Source: Streptomyces sp. cf386 | GTDB lineage: Bacteria; Actinomycetota; Actinomycetes; Streptomycetales; Streptomycetaceae | Direction of reading: 5' to 3' | DNA: 64,000 nt | Assembly: GCF_900103585.1 (NCBI RefSeq) | Contig: NZ_FNHV01000004.1 | Location: 248,001 to 312,000 of the forward strand | Shown: in pieces, positions 15,668-24,483 of the stretch | Numbering within the stretch: the stretch's first letter is position 1 | Layout: the number at the start of each line of letters is the position of its first letter | The notes under the pieces: model-generated | Databases searched by the model: none | What the model was told of the DNA's origin: nothing | The model's input: only the letters and a program-made list of their open reading frames with translations | Translations under genes and position numbers: made by a program

Positions 15668-17149
15668 ATGCAGAAGGGGATGCACACCGACACGGAGCGC
15701 TGCGTGCGCGCCGTCCAGTCCAAGGACGCCCGCTTCGACGGATGGTTCTTCACGGCGGTCGTCACGACCGGGATCTACTGCCGGCCCAGCTGCCCGGTGG
15801 TCCCGCCCAAGCCCGAGAACATGCGGTTCTTCCCGAGCGCGGCGGCCTGCCAGCAGGCCGGGTTCCGGGCCTGCAAGCGCTGCCGCCCGGACACCAGCCC
15901 CGGCTCGCCGGAGTGGAACCAGCGCGCCGACCTCGTGGCCCGCGCGATGCGCCTGATCGCCGACGGCGTCGTGGACCGCGAGGGCGTGCCCGGCCTCGCC
16001 GCCCGGCTCGGCTACAGCACCCGGCAGATCGAACGCCAGCTCCTCGCCGAACTCGGCGCCGGCCCGCTCGCCCTGGCCCGCGCCCAACGCGCCCAGGCCG
16101 CCCGCCTCCTCATCGAGACGACGCCCCTGCCCATGGCGGACATCGCCTTCGCGGCCGGCTTCGCCTCCATCCGCACCTTCAACGACACCGTCCGCGAGGT
16201 CTTCGCCCTCTCACCCACCGACCTGCGCGCCCGCACACCCCGCACAACTCCAGGGAACACCACCGGCGCCCTGGCCCTGCGCCTGCCGTTCCGCGCCCCC
16301 CTCAACCCCGACAACCTCTTCGGCCACCTCGCGGCGACCGCCGTCCCCGGCGTCGAGGAGTGGCGGGACGGCGCGTACCGACGCACGCTCAGGCTGCCGT
16401 ACGGCCACGGCATCGTGGCCCTGACCCCACGGCCCGACCACATCTCCTGCCGCCTCACCCTCGGCGACCTGCGCGATCTGACCGTGGCGATCAGCCGGTG
16501 CCGCCGGATGCTCGACCTGGACGCCGATCCGGTCGCCATCGACGACCAGTTGCGTACGGATCCGCTGCTCGCGCCCCTCATCGACAAGGCGCCCGGCCGC
16601 CGGGTCCCGCGCACGGTCGACGAGGCCGAGTTCGCCGTACGGGCCGTCCTCGGCCAGCAGGTCTCCACGGCCGCCGCCCGTACCCACGCGGCCCGCCTGG
16701 TCACCGCCCACGGCGAGCCGATCGAAGACCCCGAGGGCGGCCTCACCCACCTCTTCCCGGCCCCCGAGGCGCTGGCCCGCGTGGACCCGGAGTCACTGGC
16801 GATGCCGAAGACCCGCCGTACGACGTTCACCACGCTGGTACGCCAACTGGCCGACGGTGACGTGCACTTGGGACCCGAGAGCGACTGGCCGGAGACCCGG
16901 GCCCGGCTCCTGGCCCTCCCCGGCTTCGGCCCCTGGACGGTCGACGTCATCGCGATGCGCGCCCTCGGCGACCCCGACGCCTTCCTCCCCACCGACCTCG
17001 GAATCCGCCGCGCCGCCCAGGAGCTGGGCCTCCCGTCCACTCCGGCGGCCCTCACGGCCCGGTCGGCGGCCTGGCGCCCCTGGCGGGCGTACGCGGTCCA
17101 GTACCTGTGGGCGACGGACAGCCACCCGATCAACTTCCTTCCCGTCTGA
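15668..17149 (+). CDS. alkA: Ada-AlkA fusion: DNA-3-methyladenine glycosylase with Ada-type regulator domain
   Basis: Alkylation-damage protein of about 493 residues. Domains in order: Ada metal-binding domain with four Cys (YCRPSCP and ACKRCRPD) that accepts methyl groups from phosphotriesters; AraC-type helix-turn-helix (LAARLGYSTRQIERQL, MADIAFAAGFASIRTF); and an AlkA glycosylase with helix-hairpin-helix ALPGFGPWTVDVIAMRALG and catalytic Asp in LPTDLGIRR. It probably removes alkylated bases and also switches on its own operon. The methyltransferase domain of E. coli Ada is absent and is supplied by ogt, 13 bases downstream. Starts at 15668 or 15680 are both possible. Confidence 0.94.
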   Translation: MQKGMHTDTERCVRAVQSKDARFDGWFFTAVVTTGIYCRPSCPVVPPKPENMRFFPSAAACQQAGFRACKRCRPDTSPGSPEWNQRADLVARAMRLIADGVVDREGVPGLAARLGYSTRQIERQLLAELGAGPLALARAQRAQAARLLIETTPLPMADIAFAAGFASIRTFNDTVREVFALSPTDLRARTPRTTPGNTTGALALRLPFRAPLNPDNLFGHLAATAVPGVEEWRDGAYRRTLRLPYGHGIVALTPRPDHISCRLTLGDLRDLTVAISRCRRMLDLDADPVAIDDQLRTDPLLAPLIDKAPGRRVPRTVDEAEFAVRAVLGQQVSTAAARTHAARLVTAHGEPIEDPEGGLTHLFPAPEALARVDPESLAMPKTRRTTFTTLVRQLADGDVHLGPESDWPETRARLLALPGFGPWTVDVIAMRALGDPDAFLPTDLGIRRAAQELGLPSTPAALTARSAAWRPWRAYAVQYLWATDSHPINFLPV

Positions 17150-17162
17150 GGAGTCTGAGCAC

Positions 17163-17651
17163 ATGTCAACGAAGCGGCACACCGTCATCGACAGCCCGTA
17201 CGGCCCTCTGACACTCGTCGCCGAGGACCGCGCCCTGTGCGGCCTCTACATGACCGAGCAACGCCACCGCCCACCCGAGGAGACCTTCGGGGAGCGGGAC
17301 GAGACTCCCTTCGGCGCGGCGATCGACCAGCTGGAGGACTATTTCGCGGGCGAGCTGAAGGAGTTCACCCTCGAACTGCGGCTGAACGGCACCGAGTTCC
17401 AGCGCAGGGTCTGGGACCAGCTGCGCCGGATCCCCTACGGCGAGACCCGCTCCTACGGCGATCTCGCCGACGCCCTCGGCAGCCCCGGCGCCTCCCGCGC
17501 GGTCGGCCTCGCCAACGGCAAGAACCCGATCGGCATCATCGTCCCCTGCCACCGCGTCGTCGGCGCGAACGGCAGCCTCACCGGATACGGCGGCGGTCTG
17601 GACCGCAAGCAGCGCCTGCTGGACTTCGAGAGCGGAACGGCGCTGTTCTGA
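17163..17651 (+). CDS. ogt: Methylated-DNA--protein-cysteine S-methyltransferase
   Basis: Suicide repair enzyme of 162 residues that transfers the methyl group from O6-methylguanine or O4-methylthymine to its own Cys. The active site is IGIIVPCHRVVGANG, and the DNA-binding helix is IPYGETRSYGDLADALGSP. The ribosome site GAGGAG overlaps the stop of the upstream alkA, so the two are co-transcribed, giving base excision and direct reversal in one operon. An inverted repeat across the stop codon (17637-17681) probably ends transcription. Confidence 0.96.
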   Translation: MSTKRHTVIDSPYGPLTLVAEDRALCGLYMTEQRHRPPEETFGERDETPFGAAIDQLEDYFAGELKEFTLELRLNGTEFQRRVWDQLRRIPYGETRSYGDLADALGSPGASRAVGLANGKNPIGIIVPCHRVVGANGSLTGYGGGLDRKQRLLDFESGTALF

Positions 17652-17681
17652 TCCGGTCCGGCCGGTCGGGAACAGCGCCGT
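17637..17681. terminator. Bidirectional hairpin after ogt
   Basis: Perfect 12-base arms ACGGCGCTGTTC (17637-17648) and GAACAGCGCCGT (17670-17681) enclose the ogt stop codon in a 21-base loop. It lies between convergent genes (ogt and the VOC protein). There is no T-run, as is usual for Streptomyces terminators. Confidence 0.6.
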
Positions 17682-17697
17682 ACTCAGGGCGCCCGCC

Positions 17698-18069
17698 TCA
17701 GCCGGCCGTCCGCTCCGCCGCACTGCGCTCCACACAGAACTCGTTGCCCTCCGGATCGGCGAGGACGGCCCAGCCGGTGCCGTCCGGCCTGCGGCGGTCG
17801 TCGACCAGCGTGGCGCCGAGGGCGAGAACCCGCTCGACCTCCTCGTCCCGGGTGCGGTCATCCGGCTGAAGATCCAGGTGCACCCGGTTCTTGACGGTCT
17901 TGGGCTCCGGGACGGTGACGAACAGCAGCCCCGCCCCCTCGATCAGCACGTCCTCGTCGCCCGGCTTGTCGTCCTCGTGCACGGGCAGGCCCAGCACCCG
18001 GGACCAGAAGCCGGCCAGGCCGTAGGCGTCGGCGGAGTCGATCGTCACATGGCGGATCTTTGAGGTCAT
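17698..18069 (-). CDS. VOC-family (glyoxalase-like) protein
   Basis: A 123-residue vicinal-oxygen-chelate fold protein, probably dimeric. The pattern begins IRHVTIDSADAYGLAGFWSR and closes with VLADPEGNEFCVERS, typical of the glyoxalase-like/antibiotic-resistance-like group in actinobacteria. The ATG 18069 begins at the fold's first strand; the open frame upstream is not protein-like. A paralogue with the same KTVKNR.HLD and LADPEGNEFCV stretches lies at 50157-50552. The ligand is unknown. Confidence 0.88.
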   Translation of the reverse strand: MTSKIRHVTIDSADAYGLAGFWSRVLGLPVHEDDKPGDEDVLIEGAGLLFVTVPEPKTVKNRVHLDLQPDDRTRDEEVERVLALGATLVDDRRRPDGTGWAVLADPEGNEFCVERSAAERTAG

Positions 18070-18258
18070 GGCACGGATTCTGATCCACGCACCGGGCCCG
18101 CGCAGCGCCTTTTCGCACGGCGCCGGTTCCGCCCCGGTCCGACCGGTGGCCATGACCTATATGGCGCACTGCGGTCTTCCTCCCGAGTGACCCCGGTGGC
18201 GCGAGCCGCTGGATCGCTGGTGTCTGTACGAAGGAGAGCAGGCAGAGAGCGGGAGACC

Positions 18259-18897
18259 ATGCAGCAAAAGCAGGAGCGCCTGGCGACACCCTGGGCCGCC
18301 GGGATGGCCGGGGTCGTGTTCGCCATCCTGATGGCCACGGCGATCGTCCTGGTGCGCATCGCCCTGCCCGACGGAGTCGACGGGGACGACGTGACCGCGG
18401 ACGCCGCACAGCGGAGCGCCGTACGGACGGCGCTGGAGCTGCTCCCGTTCGCCGGGATCGCTTTCCTGTGGTTCATGGGCGCCGTGCGCGAGCAGGTCGG
18501 CGAGGGCGAGGACCGCTTCTTCGCCACCGTGTTCCTGGGCAGCGGGCTGGTCTTCGTCGCCACCCTGTTCGGCGCGGCCTCGGCGGCCGGGACCGTACTC
18601 GACGAGACCCAGCAGGGGTCTCCCTTCGGCCGCGACTTCGCCTACATGCTGCTGACCACGTACGCCATGCGGATGGCGGCGGTGTTCATCATCACGACCT
18701 CGACCATCGGCCGCCGGCTCGGCGCCCTCCCGCGCCCGCTCGTGGTCCTCGGCTACCTCGCGGGCCTGACGCTGCTCGTGGTGGGAGCGGACGTGCCCTG
18801 GTCCGAACTGGTCTTCCCGGCGTGGGCGCTCGTCATCAGCCTGAACATCCTCTGGGGCCGACGGGCCGCCGGACCACGGGCCGCCGACCGGACCTGA
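18259..18897 (+). CDS. Integral membrane protein of unknown function
   Basis: A 212-residue protein with about five hydrophobic segments: GMAGVVFAILMATAIVLVRI, ALELLPFAGIAFLWFMG, FFATVFLGSGLVFVATLFG, MAAVFIITTSTIG, and LVVLGYLAGLTLLVVGAD, plus a final LVFPAWALVISLNILWG. GGGAG lies just upstream of ATG 18259. Conserved features suggestive of catalysis are not seen. It stands between the VOC gene (divergent) and the ferredoxin cassette, 108 bases away. It may be an uncharacterised membrane family common in Streptomyces. Confidence 0.8.
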   Translation: MQQKQERLATPWAAGMAGVVFAILMATAIVLVRIALPDGVDGDDVTADAAQRSAVRTALELLPFAGIAFLWFMGAVREQVGEGEDRFFATVFLGSGLVFVATLFGAASAAGTVLDETQQGSPFGRDFAYMLLTTYAMRMAAVFIITTSTIGRRLGALPRPLVVLGYLAGLTLLVVGADVPWSELVFPAWALVISLNILWGRRAAGPRAADRT

Positions 18898-19005
18898 GCC
18901 GGCCGCACCTGCTCACCCGTACGGTCTCCTCCCCGTGGCCGTGTCCCCTCCGGCCACCGAGGGTGGTCGCAGGGGAGTGCCCGCGCCTTGGAGAGGACCG
19001 ATGCT

Positions 19006-19233
19006 GTGGTCAGGATTGCCGTCGATCTGAACCGCTGTCAGGGGTATGCGCAGTGCGCGTTCCTCGCCCCCGAGATCTTCGCCATGCACGGCGAGGAGGC
19101 GCTGCTGTACAACCCGGACGCCGACGAGGCACAACGCGACAGGCTGGCCCAGGCCGCCGCGGCCTGCCCGGTCCAGGCCATCCTGGTCGACGCGGTGGAC
19201 GCACCTGCCGAGGCGGTGCCCGGTGCCCGGTGA
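19006..19233 (+). CDS. 3Fe-4S ferredoxin (P450 partner)
   Basis: Small electron carrier of 75 residues. Only three cluster Cys are present (RCQGYAQC and AACPVQAI), the pattern of 3Fe-4S ferredoxins that feed actinobacterial cytochromes P450. GTG 19006 is chosen because GAGAGGA (18991-18997) lies 8 bases upstream. Its end overlaps the start of the ferredoxin reductase by 11 bases, and a P450 follows, so all three parts of one electron-transfer chain are encoded together. Confidence 0.93.
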   Translation: MVRIAVDLNRCQGYAQCAFLAPEIFAMHGEEALLYNPDADEAQRDRLAQAAAACPVQAILVDAVDAPAEAVPGAR

Positions 19234-20614
19234 CGGATCCCTGGAACAGCTCAGGCGCGAAGGCCGCATCGTCGTCGTCGGCGCCTCGCTCGCGGGCCTG
19301 CGAGCTGCGGAAACCCTGCGCGAGAAGGGCTTCGCGGGCTCCCTGACGATGATCGGCGACGAGCCCCACGAGCCGTACGACCGGCCCCCGCTGTCCAAAC
19401 AGGTGCTGCTGGGCAGGGCGGCCGCCGACCGCACCGCGCTGCCCAGGACCCGGTCCATCGACGCGACCTGGCGGCTCGGCGTCCCGGCGACCGGCCTGGA
19501 CATGGCCGCGAGAAGGGTGCGGCTCGCCGACGGCGACGAGGTGCCGTACGACCGGCTGCTGATCGCCACCGGGGTACGGGCGCGACCGTGGCCGCGCGAG
19601 GCCGAGGCGGAGCTCGACGGCGTCTTCGTGCTGCGGACCCGCGACGACAGCGCCGCCCTCGCCCGGCGGCTCGACGCGGGACCCAAGCGGGTCTTCGTCA
19701 TCGGGGCAGGGTTCACCGGCTCGGAGATCGCCTCCGCCTGCCGCGAACGAGGCCTCCCCGTCACCGTCGCCGAACGCGGCGCGGCGCCCCTGGTCGGCGC
19801 ACTCGGCGGGGTGGTCGGCGCGGTCGCCGCCGAGATGCAGCGCGAGCACGGTGTGGACCTGCGGTGCGGGGTCATGGTGACCGCTCTGGAAGGCGACGCC
19901 GCGGGACGGGTGCGCGCCGCCCATCTGTCCGACGGCTCCACCGTGGAGACCGACGTGGTGATCGTCTCGCTCGGTGCCGCCCGCAACACCCAATGGCTCA
20001 CCGGGTCCGGACTCGGGGCCGGGCCCCGGGGCATCGCCTGCGACGCCGGCTGCCGCGCCTTCGACATCCGCGGCATCGTCACCGACGACATCTACGCGGC
20101 GGGCGACGTCGCCCGCTGCCCGCACCCCCTCTTCGGCTACCAGTTCCTGTCCCTGGAGCACTGGGGCAACGCCGTCACCCAAGCCGGGGTCGCGGCGCAC
20201 AACATGCTCAGCGAGAGCACCGACCGCATCCCCCACATGGAGGTGCCGGCCTTCTGGTCCTCGCAGTTCGGAGTCAACATCAAGTCGGTCGGGGTGCCGT
20301 CGATGGGCACGGAGATCCTCATCTCACAGGGATCGCTCAAGGATCACCGGTTCGTCGGCGTCTACGGCTACCAAGGGCGCGTCATCGGCGCCGTCGCCTT
20401 CGACCAGGCCCGGTGGCTGCCGTTCTACCAGGAGCTGATCGAGAAGACCGCGCCGTTCCCGCCGCCGTTCACCACGGTCGACCGCCGCCCGGACGGACAG
20501 CGGCCCGTCGACGCGGACTTCCCGGACCCGTCGGTCCCCACTCACGGGCCCACCGTGACCCTCAGCGGATACTCGCCGGCCGACCGCCGGATGACGTTCA
20601 CCCCCGCGCACTGA
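19223..20614 (+). CDS. NAD(P)H-dependent ferredoxin reductase (FAD)
   Basis: Flavoprotein of 463 residues that passes electrons from NAD(P)H to the upstream ferredoxin. FAD-binding IVVVGASLAGLRAAETL, the family motif YDRPPLSKQVLLG, the pyridine-nucleotide-binding VFVIGAGFTGSEIASA and the FAD-contact DDIYAAGDVARCP are seen in order. The start is GTG 19223 inside the ferredoxin gene, giving tight coupling. The C-terminal region after about residue 400 is longer than in putidaredoxin-reductase relatives and is Pro/Asp-rich. The P450 begins 24 bases downstream. Confidence 0.93.
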   Translation: MPGDGSLEQLRREGRIVVVGASLAGLRAAETLREKGFAGSLTMIGDEPHEPYDRPPLSKQVLLGRAAADRTALPRTRSIDATWRLGVPATGLDMAARRVRLADGDEVPYDRLLIATGVRARPWPREAEAELDGVFVLRTRDDSAALARRLDAGPKRVFVIGAGFTGSEIASACRERGLPVTVAERGAAPLVGALGGVVGAVAAEMQREHGVDLRCGVMVTALEGDAAGRVRAAHLSDGSTVETDVVIVSLGAARNTQWLTGSGLGAGPRGIACDAGCRAFDIRGIVTDDIYAAGDVARCPHPLFGYQFLSLEHWGNAVTQAGVAAHNMLSESTDRIPHMEVPAFWSSQFGVNIKSVGVPSMGTEILISQGSLKDHRFVGVYGYQGRVIGAVAFDQARWLPFYQELIEKTAPFPPPFTTVDRRPDGQRPVDADFPDPSVPTHGPTVTLSGYSPADRRMTFTPAH

Positions 20615-20638
20615 CCCGCACGGCCACGAGGACTCGCC

Positions 20639-21877
20639 ATGACGCAATCCTTGCTGCACCAGATCCTGGACTACGCCAACCGCGCCAACCCGTACCCGAT
20701 CTACGAGGAGCTGCGGAAGACGCCGGTGCTCCACATGGACGACGGGCCTTACGTCATCAGCACCTATCACGAGATCCGCAGCCTCCTGCACGATCCCCGG
20801 ATCAGCTCCGACGCCCGCAATCTGACCTCGAACGCCGCCGACCCGCTGGCCGAGCCGGCCCCCGAGGAGAGCGCGTTGCCGCCGGGCTTCCTGCGGCTCG
20901 ACCCGCCGGAACACGACCGGATGCGCCGCATGACGAACCGGCCCTTCGGCCCGCCGCACTCCCCCCACCGGGTCGACGGAATGCGCGGAGAGCTCCACGA
21001 CATCGTCTCCGGCCTCATCGACGGCATCGCCGACCCGAGCCGGATCGACCTGGTGGAAGAGTTCTCGTACCCCTTCCCGGTGACGGTGATCTGCCGGCTG
21101 CTCGGAGTGCCGCGCGAGGACGAGGCGCGCTTCCACACCTGGGCGGACACCCTCGCCGCGAGCCTGGACCCCGACCCGGACGCGGACCCCTCCGAACGGG
21201 GCAAGGGCTCCCACGACGCCCGGATGCAGTTGGGCATGTACCTCGCCGGTCTGATCGAGGAACGCCGCAAGAAGCCCGGCGACGACATGCTCTCCCAGCT
21301 GGCGACGGCCAAGGGCGAGGACGGCCCGATGACGACGATGGAACTGCTCAGCACCGCCGCGCTGCTGCTGATCGCGGGGCACGAGACCACCGTCAACCTC
21401 ATCACCAACGGAATGCTGACCCTGCTGCGCCACCCCGACGTCCTGGAGCGGCTGCGTGCGGATCCACGGCTGGCGGTGCCCCTCGTCGAGGAGCTGCTCC
21501 GCTTCGAGCCGCCGGTGCAGCTGGTGCCGCAGCGCACCACCCTCGCCGACATCGAGGTGCGCGGCGTCACCATCCCCAAGGGCGCCTCGCTCTGGCTGGT
21601 CCTGGCATCCGGCAACCGCGACCCCCTGCGCTTCGAGGACCCGGACCGCTTCGACCCGGACCGCCGGGACATCCAGCACCTCGGTCTGGGCAGCGGCATC
21701 CACAGCTGCTTCGGCGCACCGCTCGCCCGGCTGGAGGCCCAGCTGGCCCTGTCGGAACTGGCCCGGAGGCTGGAGAACCCCCGCCTGCTGGAGGACCCGC
21801 CCCCGTACCGGCAGAACGCCGTGCTGCGCGGGCCGCGGCATCTGCCCATCGCCTGCGACGGGATCCGCCCCCAGTAG
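20639..21877 (+). CDS. Cytochrome P450
   Basis: Haem-thiolate monooxygenase of 412 residues, the terminal oxidase of the ferredoxin/reductase cassette. Seen: I-helix LLLIAGHETTVNL with the oxygen-activating Glu/Thr pair, the ExxR pair in EELLRFEPPV, and the haem loop HLGLGSGIHSCFGAPLAR, where the usual Phe at the start of the loop is Leu. It resembles the CYP107-like bacterial class. The substrate is unknown, and no biosynthetic cluster is adjacent. Its stop codon directly abuts the stop of the opposite sir2 gene with no base between them. Confidence 0.95.
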   Translation: MTQSLLHQILDYANRANPYPIYEELRKTPVLHMDDGPYVISTYHEIRSLLHDPRISSDARNLTSNAADPLAEPAPEESALPPGFLRLDPPEHDRMRRMTNRPFGPPHSPHRVDGMRGELHDIVSGLIDGIADPSRIDLVEEFSYPFPVTVICRLLGVPREDEARFHTWADTLAASLDPDPDADPSERGKGSHDARMQLGMYLAGLIEERRKKPGDDMLSQLATAKGEDGPMTTMELLSTAALLLIAGHETTVNLITNGMLTLLRHPDVLERLRADPRLAVPLVEELLRFEPPVQLVPQRTTLADIEVRGVTIPKGASLWLVLASGNRDPLRFEDPDRFDPDRRDIQHLGLGSGIHSCFGAPLARLEAQLALSELARRLENPRLLEDPPPYRQNAVLRGPRHLPIACDGIRPQ

Positions 21878-22621
21878 TCAGGTCGCTTGGCCGCTCGTCG
21901 TCCCGAGCCGGCGCAGCAGCTCCGGCAGGGCGGCGCCGATGGGCTCCCGTACGACTTCCTCGGCGCGGTCGTCGTACGGCGTCGGCTCGGCGTTGACGAT
22001 GATCAGCCGCGCCCCGTGGTCGGCGGCGACGCCCGCGAGCCCCGCGGCAGGCTGCACCTGCAGACTGCTGCCGACGGCGATGAACACCTGGCACGCCTTG
22101 GTGATGGCGACGGCCTCACCGAGGACGACCGGGTCGAGCCGCTCGCCGAACATCACCGTCGCCGACTTCAGGATCCCGCCGCACTCCAGGCACGGCGGGT
22201 CGTCCTCACCGGCGTCCACGCGCGCGAGGGCGTCCTCCATGGGCCCACGCACATGGCACTTCGTGCAGACCACACTCCGCGCGCTGCCGTGCAGTTCGAG
22301 GACCTTGCGGGCGGGCATCCCGGCGAGCTGGTGCAGCCCGTCGACGTTCTGCGTGATGACCCGCACCGGCACCCCGGACCGCTCCAGCTCGGCCACCGCC
22401 CGGTGCGCCGCGTTGGGCTCCGCCTTCAGCGTCCGGTTCTTCCGCCGCATCTGCCACGAGCGCCGCCGGATCTTCGGATCACCCATGTAGTACTCGTACG
22501 TCACGAGCTTCTGGGCCTCCGGATCGCGCCGCCACAGTCCGTTCGGCCCGCGGTAGTCGGGGATGCCGGAGTCGGTGGAGATACCGGCGCCGCTCAGGAG
22601 GGCCACGAGGGGCTTGGTCAT
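21878..22621 (-). CDS. Sir2-family NAD-dependent protein deacylase
   Basis: Sirtuin of 247 residues that removes acyl groups from lysines while converting NAD to nicotinamide and O-acyl-ADP-ribose. NAD-binding GAGISTDSGIPDYRGP, catalytic TQNVDGLHQLAG and ELHGS (His), the four zinc Cys (VVCTKC and PCLECGG) and GSSLQVQPAAGL are all intact. It probably acts on acetyl-CoA synthetase and similar enzymes. A Nudix hydrolase and an ADP-ribosylglycohydrolase lie upstream on the same strand, a grouping that points to ADP-ribose chemistry. S. coelicolor CobB2 is the likely counterpart, from memory. Confidence 0.95.
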   Translation of the reverse strand: MTKPLVALLSGAGISTDSGIPDYRGPNGLWRRDPEAQKLVTYEYYMGDPKIRRRSWQMRRKNRTLKAEPNAAHRAVAELERSGVPVRVITQNVDGLHQLAGMPARKVLELHGSARSVVCTKCHVRGPMEDALARVDAGEDDPPCLECGGILKSATVMFGERLDPVVLGEAVAITKACQVFIAVGSSLQVQPAAGLAGVAADHGARLIIVNAEPTPYDDRAEEVVREPIGAALPELLRRLGTTSGQAT

Positions 22622-22675
22622 GTAGCCGAGGGTAGGTCGGGCGCCGTGACGGAGGCGACCGGATATCCGACCGGG

Positions 22676-23170
22676 TCAGCCCACCCGGTGACCGTTCTCC
22701 AGCTCCGCCGTCCCCGCCCCGTCCGCCAGCACCTCCAGCGCGGCCAGGACCCGACGGCCCAGGGCGTCGGGCAGGTACTCCGGGACGTCCCGCGGTTCCA
22801 CGAGACGCCAGGACAGCAGCTCCTCCTCCTGCAACCTGATCGCCTTGAAGTCGTCCTCGCCGAGAACCCCACCGTCGTACAGATACGCGGCCAGCGGCGG
22901 CCAACCCGACCGGTACACCCAGTCCACCGCGAGCAGGGGACCGAGCTCGCGGTCGAGGCCGATCTCCTCCAGCGTCTCCCGGCGCGCGCCCTGACGCGGG
23001 GTCTCGCCCTCGTCGGACTCGATCGTGCCACCCGGAAGCGCCCAGCCCTCACGGTAGTTGGGCTCCACGAGCAGCACCCGGCCCTCGGCGTCACGGAAGA
23101 GGGCGGCGGCGCCGGCGAGGATGCGGGGGAGACCCGCGATGTACGCGGCGAATTCTTCGGAGCTGGTCAT
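22676..23170 (-). CDS. Nudix hydrolase
   Basis: Nucleoside-diphosphate-X hydrolase of 164 residues. The Nudix box is complete: GGTIESDEGE at its start, then REtLEEIGL with the three catalytic Glu. Substrates could be ADP-ribose, a nucleotide sugar or oxidised nucleotides; the position between a sirtuin and an ADP-ribosylglycohydrolase favours an ADP-ribose derivative, but the box alone does not settle it. Gaps to both neighbours (54 and 39 bases) allow one transcript. Confidence 0.92.
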   Translation of the reverse strand: MTSSEEFAAYIAGLPRILAGAAALFRDAEGRVLLVEPNYREGWALPGGTIESDEGETPRQGARRETLEEIGLDRELGPLLAVDWVYRSGWPPLAAYLYDGGVLGEDDFKAIRLQEEELLSWRLVEPRDVPEYLPDALGRRVLAALEVLADGAGTAELENGHRVG

Positions 23171-23209
23171 CCAGGAAGGGTAACCAGTGTCCGTGCCCCA
23201 CCCGGCCGG

Positions 23210-24325
23210 TCAATTCTCCGCCTCCGTCTCCGCCTCAGCCTCTACCTGTGCCTGCGCCTCCGCTTCCGCCAGCCGCACCGTCCGCTCCGCCAACTCGCTG
23301 ATCCGCACACCGTCGAACCCGAACACCGCACTGCGCACCGTGTCCTCCAGCGGCTCGGTCCACTGGTCCGGGATCGCAGCGGCCCCGGTCAGCACACCCG
23401 CCACCGAGCCGGCGGTCGCGCCGTTGGAGTCGGTGTCCAGGCCGCCGCGCACGGTGAGCGTGATGGTGCGGGTGAAGTCGCCGTCGCCGTAGAGGAGCCC
23501 GGCGGTGAGCACGGCCGCGTTCGGGATGGTGTGGATCCAGCCGAGCCCGGCGGTCTCCTCGGCGACCGTGGTGAGCGTGTCCTCCCAGGTCATCCGGGTG
23601 TCGTGGAGCGAGACGGCACGGCGTACGGTGCGGGCGAGCCGGCTGCTCGCCGGGATGACCGCGAGTGCCTGGTCGACGGCCTCGCGGATCGTGGACGCCG
23701 TGAACGCCGCCGAGACCAGCGCCGCCGCCCACATCGCGCCGTACACCCCGTTGCCGGTGTGCGACAGCACCGCGTCCCGGCGGGCGAGCGAGGCCGCGCG
23801 CTGCGGGGCGCCCGGGCAGGTCCAGCCGTAGATGTCGGCACGGATGAGAGCGCCGATCCACTCCTGGTACGGGTTCTCGTACGTCGCGGTCAGCGGCGGT
23901 TTCAGACCGTTCGCGAGGTTGCGGTACGCCGCCCGCTCCGCCGTGAAGGTCTGCAGATACGGCAGCCGCAGCAGCCACAGGTCGCCGACCTGCTCGGTGC
24001 TGAAGCCGAAGCCGTGGGTCTCCAGCAGATCGAGGCCGAGAATGGCGTAGTCGACGTCGTCGTCGCGGCAGCTGCCGTGGATCCGGCCGCGCACACACTG
24101 GCGCCACTCGGGGCGCAGCTCGAAGCCGTCGTCCTCGCTGGCCGGCTCGGGGAGATAGTCGGTGAGGGGCAGGGCTGCCGCCTGCCGCAGATAGCGGTCG
24201 ATCCGGTCCCGCGTCCACAGGTCGCCCTGCTCGACCGGCTTGCCGAGCATGTTGCCCGCGATCCGGCCGAGCCAGCCCCCGAGGATGCGGTCGGCGAACT
24301 CTGGTTCAGTGCCCACAGGGGTCAT
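23210..24325 (-). CDS. ADP-ribosylglycohydrolase family protein
   Basis: Hydrolase of the ARH/DraG family, 371 residues, which removes ADP-ribose from proteins or cleaves related glycosidic bonds with two magnesium ions. The N-terminal RILGGWLGRIAGNMLGKPVE, the acidic CRDDDVDYAILGLDLL and the metal-binding RGGLDTDSNGATAGSVAG are typical. The C-terminus is a low-complexity run of Glu/Ala/Gln ending EAETEAEN, beyond the fold. It overlaps no neighbour; the divergent glycerate kinase starts 159 bases away. It may counteract ADP-ribosylation or handle products of the sirtuin two genes downstream. Confidence 0.92.
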   Translation of the reverse strand: MTPVGTEPEFADRILGGWLGRIAGNMLGKPVEQGDLWTRDRIDRYLRQAAALPLTDYLPEPASEDDGFELRPEWRQCVRGRIHGSCRDDDVDYAILGLDLLETHGFGFSTEQVGDLWLLRLPYLQTFTAERAAYRNLANGLKPPLTATYENPYQEWIGALIRADIYGWTCPGAPQRAASLARRDAVLSHTGNGVYGAMWAAALVSAAFTASTIREAVDQALAVIPASSRLARTVRRAVSLHDTRMTWEDTLTTVAEETAGLGWIHTIPNAAVLTAGLLYGDGDFTRTITLTVRGGLDTDSNGATAGSVAGVLTGAAAIPDQWTEPLEDTVRSAVFGFDGVRISELAERTVRLAEAEAQAQVEAEAETEAEN

Positions 24326-24483
24326 AGGACCGGTTTACCCGATTCCGGGCGCCCGCACAGGGAGGGCGTAGCGGGTTCTCAAGGTCCGGTCAGCGCATGA
24401 CGGCGGGGGCGTCCTGCGGTTATGGTCGCAGCGGCGCGACTGGCCCCGACATACGCGGGCCCGGAGAGCAAGGGGAAGACAAG

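Noticed and set aside
19006..21877. Natural-product cluster around the P450
   Set aside because: Neighbours are repair, NAD and lipid genes; no synthase, resistance or pathway regulator adjoins the cassette.
19588..21996. 802-codon plus-strand frame overlapping the reductase and P450
   Set aside because: Arg/Pro/Ala-rich nonsense in the wrong frame; both overlapped genes have intact motifs.
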